A stretch of DNA of 64,000 nucleotides from Lichtheimia corymbifera B2541 (Eukaryota > Mucoromycota > Mucoromycetes > Mucorales > Lichtheimiaceae): assembly GCA_000697475.1 (NCBI GenBank), contig JNEU01001032.1:124001-188000 (forward strand), in the 5' to 3' direction. The position numbers were made by a program, and so were the translations under genes. The notes under the pieces were generated by a model. That model saw only the letters and a list, made by a program, of their open reading frames with translations. It searched no databases and was not told the origin of the DNA. Below, in pieces: positions 20,162 to 32,901 of the stretch (position 1 is the first letter of the stretch; every line of letters starts with the position of its first letter).

Positions 20162-22706
20162 CTAGTGCATCCCCTTAAAATATTACATATCTCCTCCCAT
20201 TTTTCAATATATACCTTTCATGATCATGATGGCTAATTGGCATATGGTGGTGTTGAGGAATGGTGGTTGTTTTTGACGTGACGTATTGTAAAATGATCAG
20301 TCGTCCCGATCATCTTAAGAAACGTATGTTTAAAGCTGCATACAATGAACCTTCCTTCCCTCGCATAGACATGAGTTTACCAGGATGCATAGTCCATAGA
20401 TGGTCAAAATAAAGCAGTGATCTCACCATGTATCTTTGATTTCAATAAAGAGCATATAACCATCATCCCTACACATTCATCACGGAAGCTACCCGATCCG
20501 AAAAACTGGATCGCTGTTACAGTATATCTCTTCTTCGTGTCCCAATCTAGAAAGTCTTTTTGTCCAAAAACAATGTTTGTTGATTGGTACTTGAAGAAGC
20601 TAGTAATAGTTGCTAAACGACACCATGCATAAAGTTGATGTAGTATCACCCCACAACAACCCTACTATATATAAACTACGTCGCATGATGATGGTGATGG
20701 GTACAATGTTGTGGATGGGAAATTGACGGAAGGCTTCGCTATTATCACAAAACACCTTCTCAGCTTGATCTCTCACGAGATAACAATCACGCAGGCACTG
20801 ACTCATCCCCTCATCTTGCTAATGCACTTACCCCATGGGCTATTGTGGGTATTCGAAGACCGAGAACGCGGGGGAATTGCTTTGATGTATTTTGTTGCTA
20901 TTGCTGATTAGGGAATATATTCCCCCATTGGCTGCTGGCTTATCATGCTGTGTGCGGAGAGAGTTTAACATTGCCTTGTTGCCGTCTTCCGCGGAAACGT
21001 GCTTCTTGACAGCAACCGAGACAATGGTCTGGTCAATTTGATATCTTTGGATCAAGGAACGGCACGGAAGATGTGAGAACCTTATTAGTCGCATGGTATT
21101 ACAAATCATAATGATGCAAGTCTTCCCGTCATCTACAGGCCATAGTACCATCATACAACATTGACAATGACATCTAATTACACGCACCAGATCACCCGTC
21201 ATCCAGAGTTTTATATCATTGCCGTGTGCTATACATTCAAGTGGACATAATGAAATCCAATAGATGGTCACGTAAGAGAGAGAGCGCGAGGAATGAGTAA
21301 AACGACCACGGCCAGGGTTTCAAGGGTTCTTTTTTTTCTGGTTGTGCTCGGAACCGAGCGATTGAAAAAAGGTTGATGAGATCGGTGTCGCACAGCTAAT
21401 GATTGGGTCGGGCAATTGCCTTTTTATCATTGCGAGAAGTGTTATTACTCATGTTGCTCCATACCATCGCCTTTTTTTATCCACGTATGGTCACAAATCG
21501 TGTATTTTGGGAATGCAAACCTATTGATTGGATATCCTTAGTTTTGTACATGTCGACTCCATCGAACCAACGGCAGTGACGTTGGACATGAATGGAATGG
21601 GACAACAATGTTTGTGAGTTAAAATTACTCACCCCACAACAGCTGATCACAAGGCTACATAGCCCATATTCCGACTTAATACAAGTGATTTTATGAGCTA
21701 ACTCACCACTCGAAAGCTTTATGTGTTAGCTGATATAGCACAGACGTCAGGACTGCTAGTAAGAATAAGCTGCTGCTTGGTAGTAACAATATCTATATGT
21801 GGGTTCTCAGGTGTAGAGACAACAAAAGGGCAGCTGTGGAAAGCAACGGTATCGTAATGGGAATTCCCGGATCAGAGTTAAGCCAGCTGTCTTTCAGCAA
21901 GGTTTGACATATCACATGTTGGTGTGTGGAGCAACATAATAAGGATGGGAGTACAGCACATTTTTTCATAGTTGCTCAATATAATATTTCGTTTCCAATG
22001 TACTTCTTGGATATGTTGCAAAGGAATCACCCTATGCTAGTAGCTATGTGTACATAAATCAGCATTGGACTCTCGTTTTCTCCATCATGTTTCACATGTA
22101 GAATTTCGACGTTTGCCCTTGTCTGGTAAGATTCTGATCTTCCCTCTCATGCAGCATCGCCGTCAAAATAAAATTTCTCCTATTGGTCGATATCAACCGG
22201 GTACTGTTACACTTTTGCCCTTATGGGGTATCTGGTGTCTCTTTGTTGCGGAGAGAGAACAAGATGGTGGATTAACCCCAGAATACGTGTGTAACAGCTG
22301 TACGATGCGGGGATATGCGCACGAACATACTTGCCACCATCAATGGCTTGCCATGACATCAGTCTTTATATTTTTGAAAGGAAAGGGTTTCAAGACAAAG
22401 ACGTCTTCGTTTTGTTGTTGCAGCTACCCCTCGATGTTACTAACTACAAGGATCATGATGATCCATATTTGGTTCCTGATTCACATAGTGTGTTTCTTTT
22501 TGTCTCACACATGGCACTTCTTTATTATGGATACCTATTTCATCATTCGGTGTCAAAAATAAAGCCAGCGATTACCGCCATATACCACCGACATGGTGCC
22601 TTTCCGAGGGATTTCTTTTATAAAAGCAGCCTAGCAACCGGGTCTATTGCTGATTTTCTTTTCTTGATTCACACACACACGCAGTGTTGACCTTTTACTC
22701 TATACC
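20162..22706. other. intergenic, 2.5 kb, no gene recognised
   Basis: Holds the Uds1 3' UTR and the sugar transporter promoter. Open frames exist on both strands: minus 20404-20649 (KRYTVTAIQFFGSGSFRDEC), minus 20840-21271, plus 22065-22562. None has splice support or similarity I recognise. It could hold relics or a fast-evolving small gene. Confidence 0.45.
22619..22626 (+). promoter_or_regulatory. TATA box of the sugar transporter gene
   Basis: TATAAAAG lies 88 bp upstream of the ATG at 22707, a normal distance for a fungal core promoter. A CA-repeat tract (ACACACACACGCA) follows in the presumed 5' UTR. Confidence 0.55.
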
Positions 22707-24738
22707 ATGTGGAAGGTGCACAAGAGCTTACATGGGCAAAGCCTGGTCACTGCTGTCAATTGTGCAGCCGGTCTTTCCATTTTCTTCTTTGGCGTAAGTA
22801 ATATCATTTTGGCATATTTTCCCATGAGCACAATTTACCCGTATACGGAAGAATGGCCCTCACTCACAAAATGAGTACAACATAGTACGACCAAGGTGTT
22901 ATGAGCGGTGTCAACATTTCTCCAAACTATAAGCAGCTGATGGGTCTCGAGAACAATGAAGCCTTGCTTGGTGGTGTTGTGGCTGTATACTATGCTGGTA
23001 CTCTGATTGGCGCTTTGTTGGGTATGTAAAGGAAATGGCTTCATATGCATATTTGCTCACTGATGATGATGGTGGTGGTGGTAATGTGTATGTAGGTGGT
23101 TGGATTGGTGATAAGATTGGACGTATTCGAACTATCTTGGTTGGATGTGCTTTTGCCATTTTTGGTGCTACTTTGCAGACGGCTGCTCAAAATGTTGCAT
23201 GGATGATTTGCTCTCGTATCATTACCGGTATTGGCACAGGCCATTTGAACGCTATTGTACCTGTATGGTCAGCTGAAACTAGCCATTACTCAAGTCGTGG
23301 TATGTTTATTGCTATGGAGTTTACGCTCAACATCTTTGGTGTTGTGATTGCAGTGAGTATCGAATTGGTGTGTTTCACATGCCAGCATGGCTGATATGTA
23401 TACATCTTTAGTATTGGATTGCATATGGTTTGCATGATGATCCTGGTGCTTTCCGCTGGCGATTCCCTATCGGCTTCCAATTGATTCCTCTTATTGTTCT
23501 TGCTGTCGGCATCAACCTCTTTCCCGAATCCCCTCGTTGGCTGTTGAGCAAGAACAGGGATGATGAAGCAATCGAAATCCTTGCTTCCCTTCGTGGTGAT
23601 GGTGATCCCGACCATCCTGACGTCGTACAAGAGGTCAAGGAAATCAGGGAAACTCTACGTCTTGAAGATAGTGAAGGTGGTGCACCCACATACTGGAACA
23701 TGCTTTTCAGATATGACGAGCAAAATATCCCCCGCCGTGTACACCTCTCAATTTGGTTACAAATCATCCAAGAGCTTTGTGGTATTGGTAAGTGTATTAC
23801 AGGATCGCAGAATGATAGATACGCGTGCTAATCAAGCCATTTGGATCTTTTTTTTATTGTGTCATGAATAGGTGTGGTAAGTACAATAACAGGATTCCAT
23901 AATGCTATTTATATTAAACGTATATGAATTTATTGTAGATCACTGTGTATGCACCCGAAAGTTTCGCCAGCTCAGGATTTTCCGAAACGACATCGCAATT
24001 GTTGTCAGGTCTCAACAATGTCTCTTATATGATTTGCACCATTCTTCCCGTGTTCACTGTGGATAGATGGGGTCGTCGTTTCACCTTATTTTATGGTGCT
24101 GTCGCTCAAGGCATTTGTTTGATCCTCGTCGCTGTTTTGACCAAGCCCGAGTTCCTTGCTGCAAATCCAACCGTAAGTTGATCATGCTGGTTACAACACT
24201 GGGCGTTATACTCATGCCTGGTTGTATCAATAGGGTTTTGGTGCTGCAAGTGCTGTGTTTATTTTCTTGTATACAGGCTTCTTCGGTGCCACATGGTTAG
24301 CTGTTCCATGGCTGTATCCAGTCGAGATCTATCCTTTGCGTGTGCGCGCCAAAGGTGGTGCATGGAGTGTTGTTGGCTGGTCAATCGGCAACGCTCTTGT
24401 CATGGAAATCACACCACCCCTTTTGAATTCCATTGGTAAGCAATAATACCCAAGTTTTCATAATTCATTTACTCACCACCAAAATTGTAGGATGGTGTAC
24501 CTTTTTCTTGTTTGGCGCACTCAACTTTGCAGCTATCCCCGTTGTGTGGGCACTTTATCCTGAAACAGCCGGCAAATCACTTGAAGAGCTTGATGTCATC
24601 TTCTCCACAAAGTCGTTGTTCGTTTGGAGTGCTGAAAAGGAATTGCGTGCCAAGGGCATTGATCCCGATAAACCTCTCGCTCATACTGTTGCCGATGCAG
24701 CACCTGATATGGACGAAAAGAAGCAACAGGTTGCTTAA
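22707..24738 (+). CDS. MFS sugar (hexose) transporter
   Basis: A 12-helix major facilitator of the plasma membrane. Eight exons: 22707-22793, 22886-23021, 23096-23352, 23412-23787, 23872-23876 (5 nt), 23939-24172, 24234-24435, 24491-24738, summing to 514 residues with consistent phases. Signatures: FFFGYDQGVMSG in helix 1; GGWIGDKIGRIRT (loop 2-3 motif); RIITGIGTGHLNAIVPVWSAE; FPESPRWLL (PESPR motif); IQELCGIGVITVYAPE in helix 7; VDRWGRRFTL; VPWLYPVEIYPLRVRAKG; and LYPETAGKSLEELD (PETKG-like). The substrate cannot be fixed by eye; quinate and hexose permeases look alike. The 5-nt exon is required: skipping it shifts the frame in helix 7. Confidence 0.92.
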
Positions 24739-24891
24739 GTCATTATCTCTTTTAATCCGTTACATATGTATAGTTTACCCTCTTCCCAAATCTTTGTGTA
24801 TAGATCCACATTTTTAATATACTCGTTTATTGAAAAACATACGATCACGTGTCTTTTATGCGTTGTGTGGTGGGAGGGATACATATTTTTG

Positions 24892-25375
24892 ATGCCAACT
24901 CTAAGGTATATATCGGCGCTACTGGTTTTCCTGTTTGTTTCAAGCTGCTCTATGGCTGAAGACTCTGGTTTGGCCGATCGGCTGGTTGCGATGCGGAATC
25001 GTTTGGACAACTATCGTCTTCGTAATGCAGCTGTTGTAAGAGTGTTGTTCAATGAGTCTTTGGGTTTGCTGGCCACTGATTGCTTAAGCATAGCTGGAAC
25101 GAGAGCGTGAGCAAGAAAAACTAAAAGAAGCTGAAGCTGAGACTAGACGACAATTGGAAGAAGAACATGCGAGAACACTTAAAGAAGCAGGTAGTAAAGA
25201 ATACCATCGATGATACTTTGCTCATATCACTCACTCATGCCTATGTCAAGTCCCTCCTCCCACTACCACCGTTCCAGTCCCATCATCATCATCATCATCA
25301 CCAGCACCAGCACCAGCACCATTTGGAACCATGGTTACAGAAAAAGACGCCATCAATTGGTTGAAACAATCGTAA
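24892..25375 (+). CDS. small secreted or membrane-anchored protein, unknown function
   Basis: Three exons (24892-25035, 25094-25190, 25251-25375) give 121 residues. The first 22 are a clean signal peptide or anchor (LRYISALLVFLFVSSCSMA, likely cleavage before EDSG). A short helix (LADRLVAMRNRLDNYRLRNA) and a very charged helix (EREREQEKLKEAEAETRRQL) follow. Then comes a Pro/Thr/Ser/Ala linker (PPPTTTVPVP, six Ser, PAPAPAPFG) and a compact C-terminus VTEKDAINWLKQS. I know no family. It is tail-to-tail with CRIPT, 46 bp apart. The model rests on splice signals and on phases that sum exactly, not on homology. Confidence 0.55.
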
Positions 25376-25421
25376 TGCCATAATCCATATTGTACATAAA
25401 CGCATTGGCTTTATCCTTCCT

Positions 25422-25899
25422 TCACTTTGATGATTGCTTGTAACTAGATGTATCCAACACTTGTTTGCCACACATTGCACAGATGCCTCGTTTGTACGCA
25501 CAATCTACATATCCAATCGTCAATATAACCTATTCAATGACACCCTGTCTGCTACTTACGTTGACAGTAATGAGCTTGTTGTTGATGCACCTTGTTCTTG
25601 CAAATCCTGCACTTTGCTTCATAGGGGTTGAATCTAGCGTAATATGAGTGAGTCAATATATATACACGCTTGGATATAATGATTTGCACACTCACCGTAA
25701 CTTTGCAGACTTGGAGAGAAGCTTGTTTTGTCCAATCTTGCGCTCGCCCTTGCCAGCTAGTCAAGATTGAATGAGCTCATTCAGTTTCATAATGGCATCC
25801 AGCCGCCTCATGCTTACCGACTGCATTCTTTGATCCTTCTTTCCATTTATCGGGTGCTGCTACACCAGTCAATTTCTTTTCGCATTTCTTGCAGACCAT
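25422..25899 (-). CDS. CRIPT: CRIPT homologue, zinc-binding cysteine-rich protein
   Basis: CRIPT is a small, highly conserved eukaryotic protein with paired CXXC zinc sites, associated with the minor/U12 spliceosome in recent work and first found as a PDZ-binding protein. Four exons. The N-terminus MVCKKCEKKLTGVAAPDKWK matches human MVCEKCEKKLGTVITPDTWK. The middle has GERKIGQNKLLSKSAK and RFNPYEAKCRICKNKVHQQ; the C-terminus has HYCQ, AYKRGICAMCGKQVLDT and SYKQSSK. All CXXC pairs (CKKC, CRIC, CAMC) are intact. The final PDZ-ligand end of animals (QTSV) is replaced by QSSK. Confidence 0.93.
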
Positions 25900-26021
25900 G
25901 TATATATAGAGAGTGTGTGTACTGTAATAAAAAAAAGGAGGGAGGAAAGAGAGAGAGAGAGAGAGAGAGAGAGGGAGCGGTGGTGAACTAGTAAGAATGA
26001 AACCGCAGCTTATGTTTTATT

Positions 26022-26737
26022 TCAAGCATGAACGAGAAATCCAAATGCAGTGGCGATGAGCATAAAACCTGCACTGACTTGGAATACATGATTCGATGAT
26101 GATTCTTCATTACTAACTTCCACATCTTCATGAGAGGGGGATAATTCGGGTGGAAGTGTGTGAATAGGCTTGGGAATCGATGCTGCATGCACTGACTTTT
26201 CCTTTGATTCATCACCACCACCATTATTATTATGATGCTCATTGTGTGATGATGATGATGAGGAGGAGGAGGACTCATTATTATGCTCTTTTTCCTCTGA
26301 CTCGGTTGCTTGCACGTTGGCAGGTATCAGGATCCCACCGAATGGTGTATTGCTCTCAGCTTCAGCTTCAGGATCATTACACACTTTGGCGACTTTGCTC
26401 ATTTGCTGCTGGGAAAGCTCTATTCGTCCGTCGGTAAGTATCATGATGATGATGATGATGATGGATAATGATGATATTGCTTACCTGCACTTTCGGGACA
26501 TTCCGCATAACAGGCAAGCAGTTGTTTCTCAGCACTACATTTACATGCATTATCCTGTTGACACGAATCAATAGCGAGTTTGGCCGTGTTCATGCACATG
26601 TCAAAGCTGCGTTATGCATATGTAGGAAATATTGTCAATATTATCAATCTCTAGTAGTCTTCATTCACTTACACTGGGTGGCATGCTTGAACAGCAATAC
26701 CAAACCCTGCAATCCACAGAACGCGTTCTAATTTCAT
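26022..26737 (-). CDS. GPI-anchored-type surface protein with small Cys-rich domain
   Basis: Three exons. The N-terminus MKLERVLWIAGFGIAVQA is a signal peptide. It is followed by a compact domain with eight cysteines within about 60 residues (ACHPVFDMCMNTAKLA, SCQQDNACKCSAEKQ, LLACYAECPES, KVAKVC). A long Ser/His/Asn/Glu low-complexity stalk follows (runs of Ser and HNEHHNNNGGG). The end is a small-residue site plus hydrophobic tail (SNHVFQVSAGFMLIATAFGFLV), as expected for GPI addition. The eight Cys recall CFEM-type modules, but the spacing does not clearly match, so I only call it GPI-anchored and Cys-rich. Confidence 0.72.
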
Positions 26738-27039
26738 GAGAAAGAAAAGGACATATGGAGAATTTTTCCTCGCTGGCGAGGATGATGGTTCTGGATCAAT
26801 CCATCATTCTAATCTCTACTAAATAGCGTCTTTAAACAAACCAATGATCGCAAATAGATCGAATGCATATTGTTTGTAAGCGTAGCGTGTATTGATGTAC
26901 TTTTTAGATGGGGAAAACGGTTGAGCGGGTTTCTAGGACTAGAAGAATAGGAGGGATGACTATATAACTTGTTGAAAGAAATACACAAAAGAACAATTAT
27001 AATGTACAAATAGAAAGCAAAGATATAACGATTTTGGAT
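26738..27039. other. intergenic between GPI-protein promoter and P5-ATPase 3' end
   Basis: About 300 bp, AT-rich, no gene seen. Confidence 0.5.
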
Positions 27040-30000
27040 TTACAACTTGAACATGATGCGATGCTTGGGTGGATGAGTTCGATTACGTCGGATCGCCCAG
27101 TTACGCAAAACGCCAAGAACAATGACACGCTCCCAGATTACAGTAGCCAGGCAGTTTCCAATAACATAGCCCCACAACTTCCAACGGAAATCATGTGGTA
27201 ATACATTATGTCCGAGGGGTGAGTTGTATTCGTCAATGGACCATGTAGGCTTAGGGTATCCAAGGCTCTCGAGAACAGAAGGAGTGCCACAGTTGATTCG
27301 GAACTATAAGAGACACGTTAATTAATCAGCGTATAGACAACAACAACATCATGTAAGCAACTTACAATGCATCCATAAGGATTGGGGTCGGCAAGCATCA
27401 TATAGCTTGTGCTTACAAAGAAGCAGCAATAAAACACGACCAGCACGTAATTGCGCCACCACGATTGTCTAAACACTGAGCCAAAGTTGACGACCGCCGC
27501 ATTGTTGAAGAATTGGAAAAGGATAACCAGCGAAATCATCTCGGCCTCGTAGTTATCACCAAGTAACCACCAACGGGCTGAATCAATCGTAGCACTATCA
27601 AATTCATTGCAGACGAACCAATCTTGCTGGAAAAGCCAAATGACACTAGGATAGAACATAGCTAAATGAGCATCGCATGCTTTGGGAATTATCATCCTTT
27701 CACAACCTCCCCTTCCTTACCTGCACACAATGAACCAAAAGTTGATAAAGACCACACCAAGAATAGACAATAAGGTACCAAGACCTACAGGTTTGGCTGA
27801 AGGACGCGATGGACCAAGCTTGGCAGCAGGACGGGCTTGAGTAATGGCAAAAGTCATAAAAGTGACAATGAAACCTATACAATAGCATGTCAATGTACAT
27901 GATCTCTCTCTTATTCATTGTTTGCTGTCCCTCTCTCTTACCATCAATTGTGATCCAAATAGGTTGAGGAGCAATCACCGTAAAGTAAAACATGAGCAAT
28001 TCCCAGCATGCCATACATTCACCATAAAAGATCAAGAACTTGTAGTTTGCAAAGCTGGTTGCCAGAGCAGAGCGACCTTGTTTGAGTAACTCGACACATT
28101 GCATGATAGATCTAAGAAAGACAATTGAGCAAGAGTGCATACAAGCACGTAATGTATCCTAAGGTTTACCTGTTGCTAGTACTGAATGGCGAGACAATGG
28201 ATGCTTCGGCTTCGGAAAGAGCAAGACCAACGTGTGCAGCACGCAAGGCACCACAATCGTTACCACCATCACCACACATAGCCGTGACACCATTCTCCAT
28301 GTGCAAACGCACGCATTGTACCTTGTCAGAGGGAGTCATACGTGCAAAGACACGGGTATGCAGCAAGTACTTTCGCATCTTGTTTTGACTGATAAGCATT
28401 TCAAAGGCACGACCGGTCACTGCTAATTCAACAGCCTTGTTGTATTCCTCGTTACGATCGGCGGCAAGTACAGTATCAACATCTTCTTGGGCACCAGAAT
28501 CCACATCATGCCAGACAAGGGAGCCATTGACGACATCACCAAGAAGCGTGCGTTGGTTGGGTTCGATCATACCACATTGACGAGCGATAAAGATACCAGT
28601 AAGAGCCGTGTCACCAGTGATCATAACAACACGAGTATCACCACCCTTGAGTTCAGCAATAGCGTCCGTGGTATCATCCTTGAGCATGTTACGGAAAAGC
28701 ACAAAGCCTGCAAAGCGACATCCTTGTTCCAATTCATCACGTGTCATTTCCTTGATAGCATCCATAGACACATCTTCGCCGAGCACACCCAAGTCGCGAT
28801 GAGCAAGTGCAAGGACGTAGCAACCTTCACGTGCATAATTGGCAGCTGTTTGATCGTAGTCGGCAGGGATACTTTCTTGCATGGATAGATTCTTGACGCG
28901 TTCAAATGAACCCTTCAAAAACACGTGGACATGGTTGTTGGTTGGATCAAGCACAGCAACGGATTGAGAAGCACGAGCGTGAACGAATTCAAAACGACGC
29001 ACGACATGAACAGGCTCGGGTTTGTCGTTGGGATCGGATGGAGGTGGTAATAAGGTATCCAGGTAACTTGCGTCTGCAGGAGGCTGTAACTCCCACTTCA
29101 TGGCGTTGAATGACTCGATATCTACAGGGTTGCCGATATATTGATCGTGGACTTTGGTCACGGCATGGCATGTTGCAATACCCATGGCCAATGTGCGGTC
29201 CATTTTGAGGGAGTCTTCGATGCGTTCAGGGAAGCGACCTGACAAGTCGTTTGGCGTAGCAACTGATCCATAGAATTCAAGGCCTTCCCGTGTGAGAGTA
29301 CCAGTCTTGTCGAAGCAAAAGATGCGCACCTTGCCGGAGAGGTTGATGCGAGGTAAATCGAGACATAGGATCTTTTTAGCGCGAAGACGAGCAGCCGAGA
29401 CCGATTGGTTGATGGTGAAAGAAGCTGGGAGCAGAGGCGAGAAGATTTCGGAAATGATAAAGACGCCATAGAACCAACTTGTGATATCACCACGACCCAT
29501 CCACCACAAGGTGAGTGCAAAGGCAACACCACCCCATGCCAATAGAATGCAGATAGCCAACTTGATGTGCTCATTAAAGATAAAGCTGACAGGTGATGGG
29601 AATAGAATCTTGTGGATCAACATGCCTTTTTCACTACTGATGCCAGTACGCAAAGCCAATGCATACGCACGGCCCTTGCCATCCGAAGTAGGCGTCACCT
29701 GAGATACGAGTGTACCAGCAAACAAGGTGTTGTTTTTGCTTGATCCCATCATATCATATTCGCTGTCGTCATTATGCAAGGCAAACTTACGGATTGGCAT
29801 GGCTTCTCCTGTGAGTGATGATTCATTGACAACCACCGTGCCTGATAAAATAGCCGCGTCGCATGGCACCTGAGTCTTTTCTCGGATTTCAAACACATCA
29901 CCAGGGACAAGATCACCCGTGGATACGTCTTCCTTCCATTCACCATCACGCAATACACACACATGATCCACATACTCTGCCATGGCCTTGACACGATATT

Positions 30001-31902
30001 CTGCACGTAGGCGTAAGACGACACGGACAATGGCAGCGGCGAGAATAATGCATGTTTGGACGAGACCCATCTTGTAGTATCCAAAATAGCTATGTAGTAA
30101 AACAATCACATGCCATTCATCAGTAAAAATCTCTCACTCTCTCACTCTTTGGGGAATAAATATACTTACTACCACACCCACATGCACATGACCTGATACA
30201 AGTACAAGAACGAGCTAAACTCTTGTGCAATTGCCATAGGGATGGTGGGAACATGCACCTTGATAATATTAGATCCAAGCATATCCTGGCGAGCCAAAGC
30301 ATCTTGCATGGTCATTCCTCCAGCGTATTCACGCAACTTCCGATTGGTGGATCCCAGATCAAACTCATATGGCTCAAATCGGTGCTTTTCAGTGTTGAAA
30401 ACATAACGCATGCATTGGTATTCGAAATAGCGTTGTTGATTGGCTGTATACTTGATCTTTTGTGTTTCAACGAGGATATCCATCCTATCGTGCAAATAGG
30501 TCAGAATGATGATTGATGACGATGATTGTACACCCATACTTACTTGAAGCGCTTTACAATCCGCTGTTCCATCTCGCGGAGTTTGGCAATCAGGCGATTG
30601 CCATCATCCAAAAAGACTTGTTCCTCTTGGCGTCGCTCCACTTGCACATAGCTTGAGTTATGGGCGTAGCTCTCAATGCGAAAGTAGTTGACAATACGTT
30701 TGCGGCACATAAGGACAACAAAGAACCATGCAGCTGCAATATGCCATACAGCACAAAAGATCTTGGATGACAGCTCGCTCTCCAAGAAAATCTCGAACTC
30801 GGTACCGGCTAAATTGCCATCTGTGACACCCCACAAAAAAAAAGAGTGAGTTAAAATTTCTGTGTTGCACGCCGTTTTTGCTTATCGCTGGCTGCTGCTA
30901 CTACTACTTACAGTAATCACTGACAATGCATCCCAAAAAGATAACAAACAACAAGGTGATGATGACCACCGATCCAAATACAAATGTGCCAAAATAATCC
31001 GTATTGAATCCACGGAATAAAAGTCGTTCAGAGTCTTGCAAGGATGAGGTTTCTGAGCTATCGACCCATTGTTCTTCACCCTGTTTGATCATTGCTTTTT
31101 CATCTTTGATATCCTTGGTGGTGGTGGTGGTCTTTTCAGCTGCAGCAGCTGCTGCAGCAGCTGCAATCTTTTCGTTGATGGAAGTGTTACCAGAAGACGG
31201 CAAGGCAACATTCATGGCACGATGGAATTTAAACTCTCGACCGGTCTTGTAGAGATGCCAAAGAATAAGCAATGCAGCCTCAATACCCATGATTGCCCAT
31301 ACTGCGATCCACATAGGCTCTCGAAAGGTGAAATAGGGAACAGGTGGCGTTGGACATTCAGCCCAAACATAAGGTGTATCGATATTGCTTCCCCAAACAC
31401 CCACATCTGATGCTGAAGCATTCAATTGGATGGACGATGCACAGGTTTCTCGGATTTGTTCGGTGCTTCGGGTCTTGTTATAGTGCTGAATGTTGATCGT
31501 GTGACCAGCCATACATGGCACATAATTGTTGTATGCATTTGCTGTTGCATCATCCATATCGCACATACACGCGTTGGTGATGCCTTCACACGATTCTTGG
31601 CAAGTGCCATCCATACAAAATGACTGACCACTTGGACAAGAAGGTGCGAGTGCCGAAGGACAAAGATCGTGGTTGGTAACGCAGAGAACAGGGCATTCAA
31701 CATCGTGTTGTGGTGGTAACGGGCAAGCATTTCCTTGTAAATCATAGTCGTTGACTACAATAAAGATCATTAAGTATCATCGTTTTTAGGCGTTTTATGG
31801 TATGGATGAATACTCACTATTATTGAAAACAGGAATTGCTGTTGCTCGTTGAACCGCCCACAGAAACACTGGGGTATAGAGCAATGCAACAGCTGCTCTC
31901 AT
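27040..31902 (-). CDS. P5-type P-type ATPase with secreted Cys-rich N-terminal domain
   Basis: A large endolysosomal/vacuolar-type cation or polyamine pump (Ypk9/ATP13A2-related). About eight exons. The start at 31902 gives a signal peptide (VALLYTPVFLWAVQRATAIP). Next is a luminal domain with many Cys (ACPLPPQHDVECPVLC, PSGQSFCMDGTCQESCEG, ACMCDMDD), then a first helix (MWIAVWAIMGIEAALLIL) and cytoplasmic Ala/Thr runs. Core motifs: DLVPGDVFEI; LTGEAMPIRK (TGES normally; here Ala); helix-4 motif SPLLPASF; phosphorylation site CFDKTGTLTREG; KGSFERV; MITGDTALT; ARMTPSDKVQCV; and the P5-specific hinge GDGGNDCGALRAAHVGLALSEAEASIVSPF. The tail after six more helices is basic (RNWAIRRNRTHPPKHRI). 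P5B is more likely than P5A. Substrate not assignable. Confidence 0.88.
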
Positions 31903-32901
31903 GGGGCGTATGATGAAATGGAAGGCGTGGTGGTGAAAAGGGTAAAGAAAAGAGAAAAAGAGAGCAAAGCTGAAACCAAGCAAAAAGACAAAAGAAAAGA
32001 AGGGACCAGAAAAAATTCGCGCACAGGTACGACAACATCATAAGCTTCAATGAAAATCGATCGCCGACTGATCCCGAGCGCTAACTCCGAGAACCAGGAA
32101 GTGTTCGTATATCTTCTTGAGAAGGTTGGGGCTCTAGTATCTTCTTTATCTTGCCGACATCTATAGTTTGTCGGTAATAAACGAAAATTTTAAATGCATT
32201 GGCTGTATGCACAGACATAGCCGAGTCATCAACAAAGGGGGCTGGTGGTAAACATGAATACAAATCAGCCACGTTCAACAGCCTCGCACACACACACACA
32301 CACAGACATACACACTTCTCCTATTTTTGCCATTGGAAGATGTGTGAAAGTCTTGGTAACATTGGATGGCCCATCTAAGTCGGATCTTATTTGGAACGAT
32401 GTACAAGATTCATTTGATTTACTAAGACCCGTGAGGGTAGTGTGACACCCATCTCTTTGTTTGTAAGACAGATCGCGTTGCTCGAAAAAAGCCAAATGGT
32501 AAAGCGCACGCTGATGATGATGACATCGAGAAGGGAGTAGAAAAGTATATCGGGTGTGTGCAGCACGTGCCCCAGTCCATTGTCAACTTTGTGATGAGAG
32601 AAAAAGCAGTACAGCATAACATGCTTTCTTTTACTTTTGGTTACACTTGCCTTGCATGTGATCTTGCCCAAATCTCGAGTTGGGATCGAGCATTTCTGTT
32701 TGATTTTCTCGCTTGTCACACGCCAAATCATGAACTCACCCTTCCGGTCAACCGCAAAACATGCACACAACACCCATACATATCTGCTCAAATCACACAC
32801 ACACACACAACACATACATAGATGGAGGATTCACCAATTATATAAACAATTATTCCCTCCCTCTTTTTCTTTGTCTTCTTTCACATTGACAATCAAACAT
32901 C
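31903..32901. other. divergent intergenic region with an unresolved coding-like segment
   Basis: This lies between the P5-ATPase (minus) and GATA (plus) starts. On the plus strand, 32050-32160 opens with an ATG frame (IDRRLIPSANSENQEVFVYL). 32330-32400 reads CVKVLVTLDGPSKSDLIWND, then a plausible 40-nt intron (GTACAAG ... TTTACTAAG ... GGTAG). After it comes CDTHLFVCKTDRVARKKPNG ... CVQHVPQSIVNFVMREK. The last piece faintly resembles the end of START lipid-binding domains (VPxxIVNFV). I could not build a full gene, and the minus strand is also open in places, so I leave it unassigned. CA repeats at 32288-32303 and 32802-32816. Confidence 0.3.

Noticed and set aside
22065..22690. Two overlapping frames just upstream of the sugar transporter
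   Set aside because: They overlap the TATA box and leader of the transporter and have no recognisable domain.
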